Of a DNA stretch of 64,000 nt, positions 33,074 to 41,045 are shown one piece after another. Origin of the DNA: JBBQER01 sp038320885 (GTDB taxonomy: Bacteria; Actinomycetota; Acidimicrobiia; IMCC26256; PALSA-610). The notes under the pieces were generated by a model. It was not told where the DNA came from. It made no database searches and was given only the letters and a program-made list of their open reading frames with translations. Position 1 is the stretch's first letter, and each line of letters begins with the position of its first letter. The translations under genes and the position numbers were made by a program. Location: NCBI GenBank assembly GCA_038320885.1, contig JBBQER010000004.1:4096-68095 (forward strand). Direction: 5' to 3'.

Positions 33074-34069
33074 ATGGACTGGACGGGCATCCTCAGCGAC
33101 GGCGTCCGGGCCGGTCTCGGCATCAACGCCGCGGTCTACGCGCTTGCGGCGGTTGGCCTGAACGTGCAGTTCGGATACGCGGGATTGTGGAACTTCGGCC
33201 AGGCCGGGTTCTTGCTCGTCGGTGGCTACGGCACTGCGATCGCCGTGAACAGCTGGGGGCTGTGGCTTCCATTGGCGGTGCTCGTCGGCATCGCCGCGTC
33301 GATCCTGCTCGCGCTCCTGCTCGGCATCCCGACACTGCGCCTGCGCGGCGACTATCTCGCGATCGTCACCATCGCCGCGGCCGAGATCCTCCGCATCGTC
33401 GTGAATTCCACGAAGGTGCAGTCGGTGACCGGAGGGCCGCAGGGCATCGGCGGGTTCGCGAACTGGTTCTTCGACCACAACCCGATCGCGAAAGGCCGTT
33501 ACGGATTCGGCACGATCACCTTCGACCAGCGCCAGCTGTGGGTGACGCTGGTGACCTGGGTGCTCGTCGCGCTCGCGTCACTGTTGGTTGCGCTGCTCGT
33601 CCACAGCCCGTGGGGCCGCGTCGTGCGGGGAATCCGCGAAGACGAGGACGCGGTGCGCTCGCTGGGCAAGAACGTGTACGCATACAAGATGCAGGCATTG
33701 GTGCTGGGCGGTGCGATCGGCGGCGTCGCGGGGATCATGCTCGTGTTCGACCAGCAATTCATCCAGCCGGATCTCTTCCAGTCGGCCATCACCTTCTACG
33801 CGTTCGCGGCGTTGATCCTCGGCGGGACCGCGCGCATCTTCGGTCCGATTCTGGGCGCGATCGCGTTCTGGTTCCTCGTCGAGGGCGCCGACAGCTTCCT
33901 CGGACACGCCGTCGACCACAACTTCCTCGGATTCGGCCATCTGATCGACCCGACCGAGATCGGCACGTTCCGCTTCGTGCTCGTCGGGCTCATCATCATG
34001 CTGCTCGTCATATTCCGCCCGCAAGGATTCCTCGGGTCTCGCCGGGAGGTGATGCTCGGTGAGCAATAA
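33074..34069 (+). CDS. livM: Branched-chain amino acid-type ABC permease
   Basis: A 331-residue permease with about eight to nine membrane helices. LivM hallmarks: 'ALAAVGLNVQFGYAGLWNFGQAGFLLVGGYGTAI' at the N-terminus, 'IPTLRLRGDYLAIVTIAAAEILRIV', and the ATPase-coupling segment 'WGRVVRGIREDEDAVRSLGKNVYAYKMQALVLGGAIGG'. It starts at ATG 33074, four bases after livH, and overlaps livG by 11 bases. Extra length in the C-terminal third ('DSFLGHAVDHNFLGFGHLID') is an extracytoplasmic loop. Confidence 0.92.
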   Translation: MDWTGILSDGVRAGLGINAAVYALAAVGLNVQFGYAGLWNFGQAGFLLVGGYGTAIAVNSWGLWLPLAVLVGIAASILLALLLGIPTLRLRGDYLAIVTIAAAEILRIVVNSTKVQSVTGGPQGIGGFANWFFDHNPIAKGRYGFGTITFDQRQLWVTLVTWVLVALASLLVALLVHSPWGRVVRGIREDEDAVRSLGKNVYAYKMQALVLGGAIGGVAGIMLVFDQQFIQPDLFQSAITFYAFAALILGGTARIFGPILGAIAFWFLVEGADSFLGHAVDHNFLGFGHLIDPTEIGTFRFVLVGLIIMLLVIFRPQGFLGSRREVMLGEQ

Positions 34070-34853
34070 GCCCGACGGTTCGGCACCGATCCTCGTCGTC
34101 AACTCGGTCGTACGACGCTTCGGAGGCTTGGTCGCGGTGTCCGTCGATCACCTCGAGGTCGAGCGTCACACGATCACCGCGCTGATCGGGCCCAACGGCG
34201 CCGGCAAGACGACGTTGTTCAACGTGCTGACCGGGTTCGATCATGCCGACGGCGGACATTGGACGTTCGATGGCGTCGACGTCTCCGGCCGGCCCGCGTA
34301 CCGCATCGCCCGCCAGGGCATGGTCCGGACGTTCCAGCTCACGAAGGCGCTATCGGGATTGACCGTGCTCGAGAACATGCTCCTCGGTGCATCCGGTCAA
34401 TCGGGCGAGCGCATCGTCACCGCGCTGTTCCGCTTCCGCTGGCGCGCCGAGGAGCACGCGGCACGCGAGCGCGCGCTCGCGCTGCTCGACGACTTCGGAT
34501 TGTCGGCGCTACAGAACGATCTTGCTGCGACGTTGTCAGGGGGCCAACGCAAGCTGCTCGAGATGGCGCGCGCGCTCATGGTCGAACCCCAGCTCGTGAT
34601 GCTCGACGAACCGATGGCGGGTGTGAACCCGGCCCTCGTGCAATCGCTGCTGCACCATGTGCGGCGACTGCTTGACGAAGGCCGGACCGTCGTGTTCGTC
34701 GAGAACGACATGGACGTGGTCATGTCGATCGCCGATCGCGTCGTGTGCATGGCGGAGGGCCGGGTGATCGCCGACGGCACCCCCACGGAAGTTGTCCGCA
34801 ACCAGGCCGTGATCGATGCGTATCTCGGACAGCGCCACGCGCGAGCAACATGA
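34059..34853 (+). CDS. livG: Liv-type ABC transporter ATPase
   Basis: A 264-residue ATPase with Walker A 'GPNGAGKTT', Q-loop 'RTFQLTKAL', signature 'LSGGQRKLLEMARAL', Walker B 'LVMLDEPMAGV' and switch region 'VFVENDMDVVM', where the usual H-loop His position reads Asn-Asp as in many LivG proteins ('E-H/N-D-M'). It has the LivG-specific 'FDHADGGHWTFDGVDVSG' helical insert. It starts with GTG 34059 inside the livM end and is joined to livF by ATGA. Confidence 0.92.
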   Translation: MSNKPDGSAPILVVNSVVRRFGGLVAVSVDHLEVERHTITALIGPNGAGKTTLFNVLTGFDHADGGHWTFDGVDVSGRPAYRIARQGMVRTFQLTKALSGLTVLENMLLGASGQSGERIVTALFRFRWRAEEHAARERALALLDDFGLSALQNDLAATLSGGQRKLLEMARALMVEPQLVMLDEPMAGVNPALVQSLLHHVRRLLDEGRTVVFVENDMDVVMSIADRVVCMAEGRVIADGTPTEVVRNQAVIDAYLGQRHARAT

Positions 34854-35620
34854 ACACCGCGGACGCACTGCTGCTCGACGCACGTGATGTCGTCGCCGGC
34901 TACCTACCCGGCGTCGACATCTTGAACGGTTGCAGCCTCGAGGTGCACGACCGCGAGATCGTCGGGATCATCGGGCCCAACGGTGCGGGGAAGTCGACGC
35001 TGTTGAAGGCTGTGTTCGGGCTCTTGCCGCTCCGGGGGGGCTCGGTGCACCTGCGGGGCGAGGACATCACCGTTCGCCCGCCGCACGAGCTGGTACAGCG
35101 GGGCGTCGGCTACGTGCCGCAGCTGCACAACGTGTTCCCGGCGCTGACCGTCGAAGACAACCTGCGCATGGGTTGCTACCTCCGCCCCCGCGATTTCCCC
35201 GAACGTCGCGACGAGATCGTAGGGCTGTTACCCAGCATCGGCGACCGCTTGCAGCAGCGCGCCGGTTCGTTGTCGGGCGGTCAACGCCAACTGCTGGCGA
35301 TGGCCCGCGCGCTCATGATGCAACCGTCGGTCCTGCTGCTCGACGAGCCCTCGGCGGGCCTCTCGCCGGTGATGCAGGACGACGTCTTCGACCGCATCGT
35401 CGGCGTGAACCAGACGGGCGTATCGGTGTTGATCGTCGAGCAGAACGCGCGCCGGTGCCTCGAAGTCGCGCACCGCGGCTACGTGCTCGATCAGGGCCGC
35501 AACGCCTACACCGGAACCGGCGCCGAGCTGCTCGACGACGAGAAGGTCGTGCAGCTCTATCTCGGCACGCTCGCACGCGCCGGGGCCCGAGGTGATCCCC
35601 CGGGCCCCGCGGACATGTGA
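34850..35620 (+). CDS. livF: Liv-type ABC transporter ATPase
   Basis: A 256-residue ATPase. Walker A 'GPNGAGKST', Q-loop 'YVPQLHNVF', signature 'LSGGQRQLLAMARAL', Walker B 'VLLLDEPSAGL' and 'VLIVEQNARRCLEVAHRGYVLDQGR', the typical LivF switch region with Gln in place of His. It pairs with LivG under the LivHM channel. Start ATG 34850 overlaps livG as ATGA. The 3' end contains a strong inverted repeat (35581-35609), and the stop is 7 bases from the convergent binding-protein gene. Confidence 0.92.
   Translation: MNTADALLLDARDVVAGYLPGVDILNGCSLEVHDREIVGIIGPNGAGKSTLLKAVFGLLPLRGGSVHLRGEDITVRPPHELVQRGVGYVPQLHNVFPALTVEDNLRMGCYLRPRDFPERRDEIVGLLPSIGDRLQQRAGSLSGGQRQLLAMARALMMQPSVLLLDEPSAGLSPVMQDDVFDRIVGVNQTGVSVLIVEQNARRCLEVAHRGYVLDQGRNAYTGTGAELLDDEKVVQLYLGTLARAGARGDPPGPADM
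35581..35609. terminator. GC-rich hairpin at the convergent livF/binding-protein junction
   Basis: CGGGGCCCG (35581-35589) pairs perfectly with CGGGCCCCG (35601-35609) across an 11-base loop. It sits inside the last codons of livF and just 3' of the convergent binding-protein gene, so it could end transcription on both strands, though it has no T tract. Confidence 0.45.
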
Positions 35621-35627
35621 ACTTCGG

Positions 35628-36932
35628 TCAGCCGTTGATCTTGATCTGCGCAGCACCCGGAACGTTGGCGTAGCCACCCTTCGCGTCGTACTGCCAGATG
35701 TCGTACACGCCATTGCCGGGCTCGTGCTGGTCGGTGAGGTCCACGGGACCGGATGCACCGTCGTAGTCGATGTCCGTTCCGGCCTTCAGGAGGGTGGAAC
35801 ACTCCTTGAAGTTCTGGCACTTGGTGCCGCCGGAGCTCACCTCGATCATCTTGTCCTTGATCAGGGCGGGATCATCGGACCCGGCCGCCTGCGCGGCCAA
35901 CGCGATGAGGTTGGTGCAGTCGTAGTAGTACGACGAGAAGATCGTGTCGATCTTCGTTGCCGCGAACTTGGCGATGAACGGATTGGTCACGCCCGAGGGC
36001 GCCGCGGCCGGTGCCGTGCCCTTGATCCCCTGGATGGCTGCCGGGTTGCTCGGGTCGACCGCCTTGAAGAACTTGGAGCTCTGCATGCCATCGGCCGTGT
36101 ACACCTGCTCGTTCTTCGGCCCGACGTTCTGGGCGATCATCTCCTTGAGCACCTTGCCGCCGTCGTCGTTGAAGCCGATGAGGACGATGGCGTCGGCACC
36201 CTTGCCGGCCACCTTGGCAACGTCGGCCCGGTAGTCGGACGACTTCGGGTCGTAGGGGACGTTGGCCACCACGTCGGCGCCGCCGTCGGTGAGCGCCTTC
36301 GACAGGGAAGAACCGAAGCCCGTGCCGTAGGAATCATTGCGGGTGAGGATCGCAATCTTGTGCTTGTTGTCGCTCAGCACGAGCTGCGCGAGGGCAGGCC
36401 CCTGCAGGCTGTCGGGCGGCGCGGTGCGGAAATAGAACCCGCCGGCGGCGCCACCGGCGACCGAGAGCGCGGCCGTCGTGTTCGAACCCGAGCACTCGAG
36501 GACACCATTCGTCTTGATCTTGTCGATGATGCCGAGCGCAGTTGTCGACGAGGCCGGGCCGACGATGGCGTCGACCTTGGCGGATGTGAGCAACGTGTCG
36601 AGCGCGCTCGATGCGACGTCCGCACTCGTGCCGTCGTCGGCGTTCTTGACGACGACCGGCTTGCCGTTGACACCGCCGGCGGCGTTGATCTCCGCCACCG
36701 CCATCGTCACCGGCGTGATGAGCGACTTGTAGATCGCAGAGAGATCGCCGGACTGCGGGAGTAGCGCGCCCAGCACCAGCTGGCCGTTGACGTTTCCACG
36801 CGCTCCCGGCGACGGAGCCGTCGAGCTCGTCGATCCCGCGCCTGTCGGCTTGCTGCTGCTGCCACATGCGGCTGCAGTGAGGGCGAGTATCACCAAGATC
36901 GTGATCGCACCCAACTTGTTGCGTCGAGCCAT
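35628..36932 (-). CDS. livJ: Liv-type periplasmic-binding lipoprotein (type I fold)
   Basis: A 434-residue lipoprotein: hydrophobic signal, lipobox AAAC with Cys23, Ser/Thr linker, then a peripheral-binding fold with 'LVLGALLPQSGDLSAIYKSLITPVTMAVAEINAAGGVNGKPV', 'IVGPASSTTALGI' and 'ILTRNDSYGTGFGSSLSKAL' (LivJ/Leu-Ile-Val-binding family, PF13458 type). It should deliver amino acids, amides or similar ligands to LivHMGF. Start ATG 36932 has a strong GAGGAGG site upstream. The gene is convergent with livF, so importer and receptor are transcribed separately. Confidence 0.9.
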   Translation of the reverse strand: MARRNKLGAITILVILALTAAACGSSSKPTGAGSTSSTAPSPGARGNVNGQLVLGALLPQSGDLSAIYKSLITPVTMAVAEINAAGGVNGKPVVVKNADDGTSADVASSALDTLLTSAKVDAIVGPASSTTALGIIDKIKTNGVLECSGSNTTAALSVAGGAAGGFYFRTAPPDSLQGPALAQLVLSDNKHKIAILTRNDSYGTGFGSSLSKALTDGGADVVANVPYDPKSSDYRADVAKVAGKGADAIVLIGFNDDGGKVLKEMIAQNVGPKNEQVYTADGMQSSKFFKAVDPSNPAAIQGIKGTAPAAAPSGVTNPFIAKFAATKIDTIFSSYYYDCTNLIALAAQAAGSDDPALIKDKMIEVSSGGTKCQNFKECSTLLKAGTDIDYDGASGPVDLTDQHEPGNGVYDIWQYDAKGGYANVPGAAQIKING

Positions 36933-36998
36933 GTGACCTCCTCGGTCCGATCGGCGAGGCGAACCTAGCGCCGCGCGGGCACCCGCACGTGCCAGCGT

Positions 36999-37922
36999 TC
37001 AATATGGCGCCTCCCCGAGGGCCGACGCTACGCCTTCGACGTTGGCGACGAGCAGGGGACCTCGAGCGCGAGTCGCGAGCCAGCAGCCGGAGATCACGAG
37101 CACGAAGCCGCCGATCGTTGCGAACGTGATGCTCTCGTCGAGCAGGAGCGCTCCCAGAACAACGGCTATCGCGGGATTCGCGAACGTGATCAGGGTCGCG
37201 CGGGCCGGTCCGATCTCGGCGATCAGCGCGAAGAAGATGACGAACGCCAACCCAGTACACACCGCAGCCAGTCCGAGAACTGCGAACAACGCGGATGAGG
37301 GAGGCGCCTGCGCCGGGCGTCCCATCCACGCCAGCGGCGCGACCGCGATCGCAACCACCGCGAGTGAGAGGGAGAGGACACCGATGCTCGGCACGTCGCC
37401 AAGGCGGCGGGACACGATGAAGGGCCCGACGGAGTAGCCCACGCAGACCAGCATCACCTCTCCCACGCTCAGCCATGGAATTCCGTGCCCGCCGCTTCTC
37501 AGATCGCCGCCGACGAGGAGCGCAACCCCGCCGAGTCCGATCGCGATCCCGAGCAGGCGCACCGGGCGCAACGCCGCATGATCGCCGAGCGTGTATGCCG
37601 TCAGCGCGCCGAAGAGCGGGACGCATGCGACGAGAAGGCCGGTGAGGCCTGAGGGCAATCGCTTCTCGGCGTTGGTCAACAAGAGCCAGGGCGCGCCCAT
37701 CTCGATCGCGGCGAAGAGGAGTACGGGGCGCCAATGACGCAGCGCGGCGCGCAAGGCGTCCGAGCGCGCGGCAACAAGTAATAGGACCGCGCTTGCGATG
37801 GACGTACGCCCGAACACGATGACCGACGGCTCGAGGTGCTTCACCGCGACTTTGATGAGCAGGTACGGAATACCCCAGATCACGCTCATAAGCGCGAAGA
37901 GCAACCACCCCCGGCGCGTCAT
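36999..37922 (-). CDS. EamA/DMT-family transporter
   Basis: About 307 residues with ten hydrophobic helices in two EamA repeats. The first has 'LMSVIWGIPYLLIKVAVKHLEPSVIVFGRTSIASAVLLLVA'; the second ends 'FANPAIAVVLGALLLDESITFATIGGFVLVISGCWLAT', the usual DMT end of repeat. Members export amino acids or other metabolites; the substrate is unknown. ATG 37922 is preferred; a TTG at 37958 is also in frame. It is 66 bases upstream of the livJ start on the same strand. Confidence 0.88.
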   Translation of the reverse strand: MTRRGWLLFALMSVIWGIPYLLIKVAVKHLEPSVIVFGRTSIASAVLLLVAARSDALRAALRHWRPVLLFAAIEMGAPWLLLTNAEKRLPSGLTGLLVACVPLFGALTAYTLGDHAALRPVRLLGIAIGLGGVALLVGGDLRSGGHGIPWLSVGEVMLVCVGYSVGPFIVSRRLGDVPSIGVLSLSLAVVAIAVAPLAWMGRPAQAPPSSALFAVLGLAAVCTGLAFVIFFALIAEIGPARATLITFANPAIAVVLGALLLDESITFATIGGFVLVISGCWLATRARGPLLVANVEGVASALGEAPY

Positions 37923-38030
37923 CGGTTCGTGCACACGAGTCAACGTAGCGGCGACCAAACGCCGTCCGGCCGGACGTCGCGAGTCCGTCCGAATACGTCT
38001 CGTGCCTCGAGCGGTAGGACTGTGCGCTCG

Positions 38031-38525
38031 TCAGCAGCGACCGCGCAATTCGGTGGTCAGCCGAGCGGTCAAGGTGTCAAGGGCGCGGTGGCCGCCAATG
38101 AAGTAGCGACGCCCGATGCGCACGTGTCGTTGCGGCTCGAGGGTGACCTTGGTCCACGCGCCGAGACAGGGCCAGAGCTGCAAGTCGACAGGAATCCATC
38201 GCCGGAGCCACGGGCTGCGCAGGGACCCGCGCAGCTGCCACGCGCCACCCGATGCGAAGCTGGGTGCCTCGAGTACGAGCCGGCGACCCACGCGCACGCG
38301 CGCGTCGTCGGCTCGTCGCCACCACCAGTTCGGAAGATCCTCGAGGAGATCCGGATCCAGGTCGGTCATGCGGGTGAACGTCGCCGAGAACCGCCGAATA
38401 CGGACCGCGCTGCGAGTGGGGGAAACGCCTCCGAAGCGGCGATCTTCGTCCCCGTGTCTTGATGGAACCGGGGTGGTGTGCTCGTAGACCGGGAGCGGTT
38501 CGAGGTCGTCGTCCGACTCGTTCAC
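38031..38525 (-). CDS. Conserved-looking hypothetical protein, Trp/Arg-rich
   Basis: A 164-residue protein that I do not recognise. It has an acidic N-terminus ('MNESDDDLEPLPVYEHTTPV'), a Trp cluster 'LPNWWWRRADDARVRVGRRLVLEAP', and a basic, beta-strand-rich C-terminal half ('RWIPVDLQLWPCLGAWTKVTLEP', 'RHVRIGRRYFIGGHRALDTLTARL'). No signal peptide or membrane segment. GTG 38525 is the only reasonable start. It is divergent from the phosphoribosyltransferase gene across 79 bases. Confidence 0.62.
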   Translation of the reverse strand: MNESDDDLEPLPVYEHTTPVPSRHGDEDRRFGGVSPTRSAVRIRRFSATFTRMTDLDPDLLEDLPNWWWRRADDARVRVGRRLVLEAPSFASGGAWQLRGSLRSPWLRRWIPVDLQLWPCLGAWTKVTLEPQRHVRIGRRYFIGGHRALDTLTARLTTELRGRC

Positions 38526-38604
38526 GCGCGCTTTACGCTAGCTGTCGAGGGGAGGGTCGCCGACCGTGGGTAGTGGCTCAGTTTGCCGATCCGGGGAGGT
38601 TCCT

Positions 38605-39279
38605 GTGCAGGCGATCGTGGATACTCGTAACGGAATGAGGGCTGCACGCGAGAGATTCGCAAGCCGGGCCGAGGCGGGCCGCCGCTTGGCGGAACGACTC
38701 GCGCAGTCATTGCCGCCCGAGCCGGTCGTCATCCTCGGCCTCCCCCGTGGCGGCATCCCGGTCGCGTACGAGGTTGCGACAGCACTCGGAGCACCACTCG
38801 ATGTCATCGTCGTCCGCAAGCTCGGCGTGCCGTTTCAACCGGAGCTCGCGATGGGCGCGGTCGGCGAAGGCGGCATCCGCGTTGTCAACCAGGAGGTGAT
38901 ACGCGGGGCCGGCGTGAGCGCCTCGCAGCTCGCCGCCGTCGAGGCGCGTGAGCGAGATGAGGTGGTCCGACGGGCGACCCGTTTTCGCGGGGACCGTGAG
39001 CGCGCGCCGCTGACCGGGCGTACCGCGGTGATCGTCGACGACGGCATCGCGACGGGCTCGACCGTGCGCGCCGCGTGCCAGGTGGCAAGGGCGCAGGGTG
39101 CGGCGCGCGTGATCGTGGCCGCCCCGATCGCGCCGCCGAGCGCGACCGACCGCCTCCGCGATGTCGCCGACGAGGTGATCGTGCTGCGGACGCCCGAGTA
39201 CTTCTCCGCAATCGGCCAGTTCTACGACGACTTCACGCAGACCTCGGACGCAGAGGTGCTCCGGCTGCTCGAGCGCTGA
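38605..39279 (+). CDS. Predicted phosphoribosyltransferase (COG1926-like)
   Basis: A 224-residue type I PRTase-fold protein. The PRPP loop is 'AVIVDDGIATGSTVRAACQVA', with the two adjacent acidic residues and the TGST phosphate loop. Upstream, 'VVILGLPRGGIPVAYEVATALGAPLDVIVVRKLGVPFQPELAMGAVGEGG' is the COG1926 pattern ('PRGGVPVA', 'VRKLGxPxxPELAxGA'). Members are stand-alone or fused to dienelactone hydrolases and their substrate is unknown. GTG 38605 is chosen because GGGGAGG lies five bases upstream; ATG 38635 is an alternative. Confidence 0.9.
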   Translation: MQAIVDTRNGMRAARERFASRAEAGRRLAERLAQSLPPEPVVILGLPRGGIPVAYEVATALGAPLDVIVVRKLGVPFQPELAMGAVGEGGIRVVNQEVIRGAGVSASQLAAVEARERDEVVRRATRFRGDRERAPLTGRTAVIVDDGIATGSTVRAACQVARAQGAARVIVAAPIAPPSATDRLRDVADEVIVLRTPEYFSAIGQFYDDFTQTSDAEVLRLLER

Positions 39280-39355
39280 TGACAGGCCCGGGCCCACGCC
39301 CGCGGGAAAGCCACATAGGCTGCCTGGACTCGGCTGACGAACGGAAGCGGTAGCT

Positions 39356-40138
39356 ATGCGCGCATCGGTAACCAGCGGAACACCTCGAAGCAAGGTCCGC
39401 ATCGTGCGGCGTTCGCTCGCGGCCGTCGCATTCATGCTCGTCGTCGGGGCCTGCGCGAGCTCCTCGCCGAAGGCGACTCCGAAGGCGACCTCGAAGGCGC
39501 CGGCTCCCACGACGATCGCGACGACCACCACGACCGTTCCCACGGTGCCCGGCGTCGGCCCGATCAAACTCGTGAGTGAGACCGGTGTCACATCTACACA
39601 GCTCCACCGGGCCGAAGCGCTCATCGCCTCGACCTTCGCCGGCCTCAAGCGCTTCAAAACGCCGCAGGACGCCTACGCGTTGGGGTACCGATCGATCGGT
39701 GACGCCGTCACCGGCGACGAGCACTACGTCAATTGGTCCTACGCGAACGACGGTCACATTCTCGACCCGAACCGACCCGAGTCGGTCGTGTACGAAGTCA
39801 AGAATGGTCAGCAGACCGCGGTCGCCGCGATGTACGCGCTGCCGCTCGGGAGCTCCTTCGCCGACGTGCCCGACGTCGGTGGCGCGCTCACGCAATGGCA
39901 CGTGCACCGGGACCTCTGCCTCACCGACGATCCGCAGCAGCGACTCGTCGTGGGCGTCACCTCCGAGGGCGGCGCGTGTCGCCCGGGCACCACGAAGGCG
40001 GGCGACACTCCGATGCTGCACGTGTGGACGTTCCCGAATCCGTGCGGACCGTTCGCCGCGCTCGAGGGCATCGGCGCCGGCCAGGTTCCCCAGGGTCAGA
40101 CCCGGAACTGCGACACGACCAACGCGTCGGTTCCGTAG
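39356..40138 (+). CDS. Secreted lipoprotein with conserved His/Cys motifs, function unknown
   Basis: A 260-residue lipoprotein: Arg-rich start, hydrophobic stretch, lipobox VGAC (Cys33), then a Thr/Pro/Lys linker of about 35 residues. The folded part has 'GYRSIGDAVTGDEHYVNWSY', 'LTQWHVHRDLCLTDDPQ' and 'TPMLHVWTFPNPCGPFAALEG'. The His, Trp and Cys residues in these motifs look like a metal or haem site, but that is inference. I recall similar uncharacterised proteins in actinobacteria but cannot name the family. It may be co-transcribed with the lipoprotein at 40257. Confidence 0.75.
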   Translation: MRASVTSGTPRSKVRIVRRSLAAVAFMLVVGACASSSPKATPKATSKAPAPTTIATTTTTVPTVPGVGPIKLVSETGVTSTQLHRAEALIASTFAGLKRFKTPQDAYALGYRSIGDAVTGDEHYVNWSYANDGHILDPNRPESVVYEVKNGQQTAVAAMYALPLGSSFADVPDVGGALTQWHVHRDLCLTDDPQQRLVVGVTSEGGACRPGTTKAGDTPMLHVWTFPNPCGPFAALEGIGAGQVPQGQTRNCDTTNASVP

Positions 40139-40256
40139 CCGGGCGGGGCGCTACGCGGGTCGCGGCCTGCGAATGCCCGCAGGGTGCAGATCAGTCGATC
40201 CGAGCCGATGGATAACGGTGACAGACGACGCCGGAAGCCAACGTCGGGAGGCCGAA

Positions 40257-41015
40257 ATGCATAGGGCGCGCGTTGCCGTGATCGTCGGGCTCGCGCTTTC
40301 CGTTGCCGGGTGCAGCGGCGGGAGCGACAAGAGCAGCCACCCCTCGTCGCAGACCTCCCGGACGTCGACGACGCCTTCGGCTCCGACGTCGACGACGGTC
40401 GGCGATCTCAGCAACCCGGCGGTGCTGCGCCGAGTCTCCTGGCAGAACGGCGACCTGCGCGCGCCGTATCACCCCGTGCTCTTCCTCGGCGGCGATCAAG
40501 TCGGCGAGCAGGTGACCTTGGACATGTGCGGAGCGACCTTTCCGAGCGAGGTGCGTCGACGCGCTCGCCATCAGGTCGGTGTCGAACGGGCGCAGAAACG
40601 CTTGAGCGACATCTCCATCGAGGCCGTGCTGTACGACTTTCCCGCCGGCGCCGGTCAGGCAATGCGTGAGATCCGTGCCGCGAAGGCAAGCTGTCCGAGC
40701 GACTACGTGAATTCGCGCGTCGCCGGTGTTCCCGCGCTGCGATTCCGGTTCGCGCCCGCGCCCGACTCATCCTGGCCCAAGGTCGACGGTGTGGACCGGT
40801 TCGCAATAGACGCCACGGTCAACGACCAGGCGGGTACCACCAAGCACATCGACCTCGTGTACCTGCAGCGCGGCCGTTTGCTCGTCGCGTTCTACTCCGA
40901 TCCGCAAGCCCGGGCCACCGCACTGACGCGCTCCCTCCGGGCCTTCACCAGGGTCCTCGCCCAGCGCATGGCCGCGCTCCCCGCGAAGGTCGTCAACAAC
41001 ACTGTCGAGGCGTAG
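40257..41015 (+). CDS. Hypothetical lipoprotein with two conserved Cys
   Basis: A 252-residue lipoprotein with lipobox VAGC (Cys19) followed by a Ser/Thr linker. The mature domain has two further Cys ('TLDMCGATFPSE' and 'KASCPSDYV') that could form a disulfide, and an alternating beta pattern near the C-terminus ('FAIDATVNDQAGTTKHIDLVYLQRGRLLVAFY'). This resembles extracytoplasmic sensor-type domains such as those of mycobacterial PknH, but I am not sure. GGGAGG is five bases before ATG 40257. It lies 118 bases after another lipoprotein gene on the same strand. Confidence 0.72.
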   Translation: MHRARVAVIVGLALSVAGCSGGSDKSSHPSSQTSRTSTTPSAPTSTTVGDLSNPAVLRRVSWQNGDLRAPYHPVLFLGGDQVGEQVTLDMCGATFPSEVRRRARHQVGVERAQKRLSDISIEAVLYDFPAGAGQAMREIRAAKASCPSDYVNSRVAGVPALRFRFAPAPDSSWPKVDGVDRFAIDATVNDQAGTTKHIDLVYLQRGRLLVAFYSDPQARATALTRSLRAFTRVLAQRMAALPAKVVNNTVEA

Positions 41016-41045
41016 CCACGTCCATTCGCCTCATCAATTCCATCG

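Noticed and set aside
34700..34730. Missing H-loop His in LivG and LivF as a defect
   Set aside because: Non-His residues at this position are common in LivG/LivF families, so I do not treat it as unusual, unlike the Walker A change at 44143.
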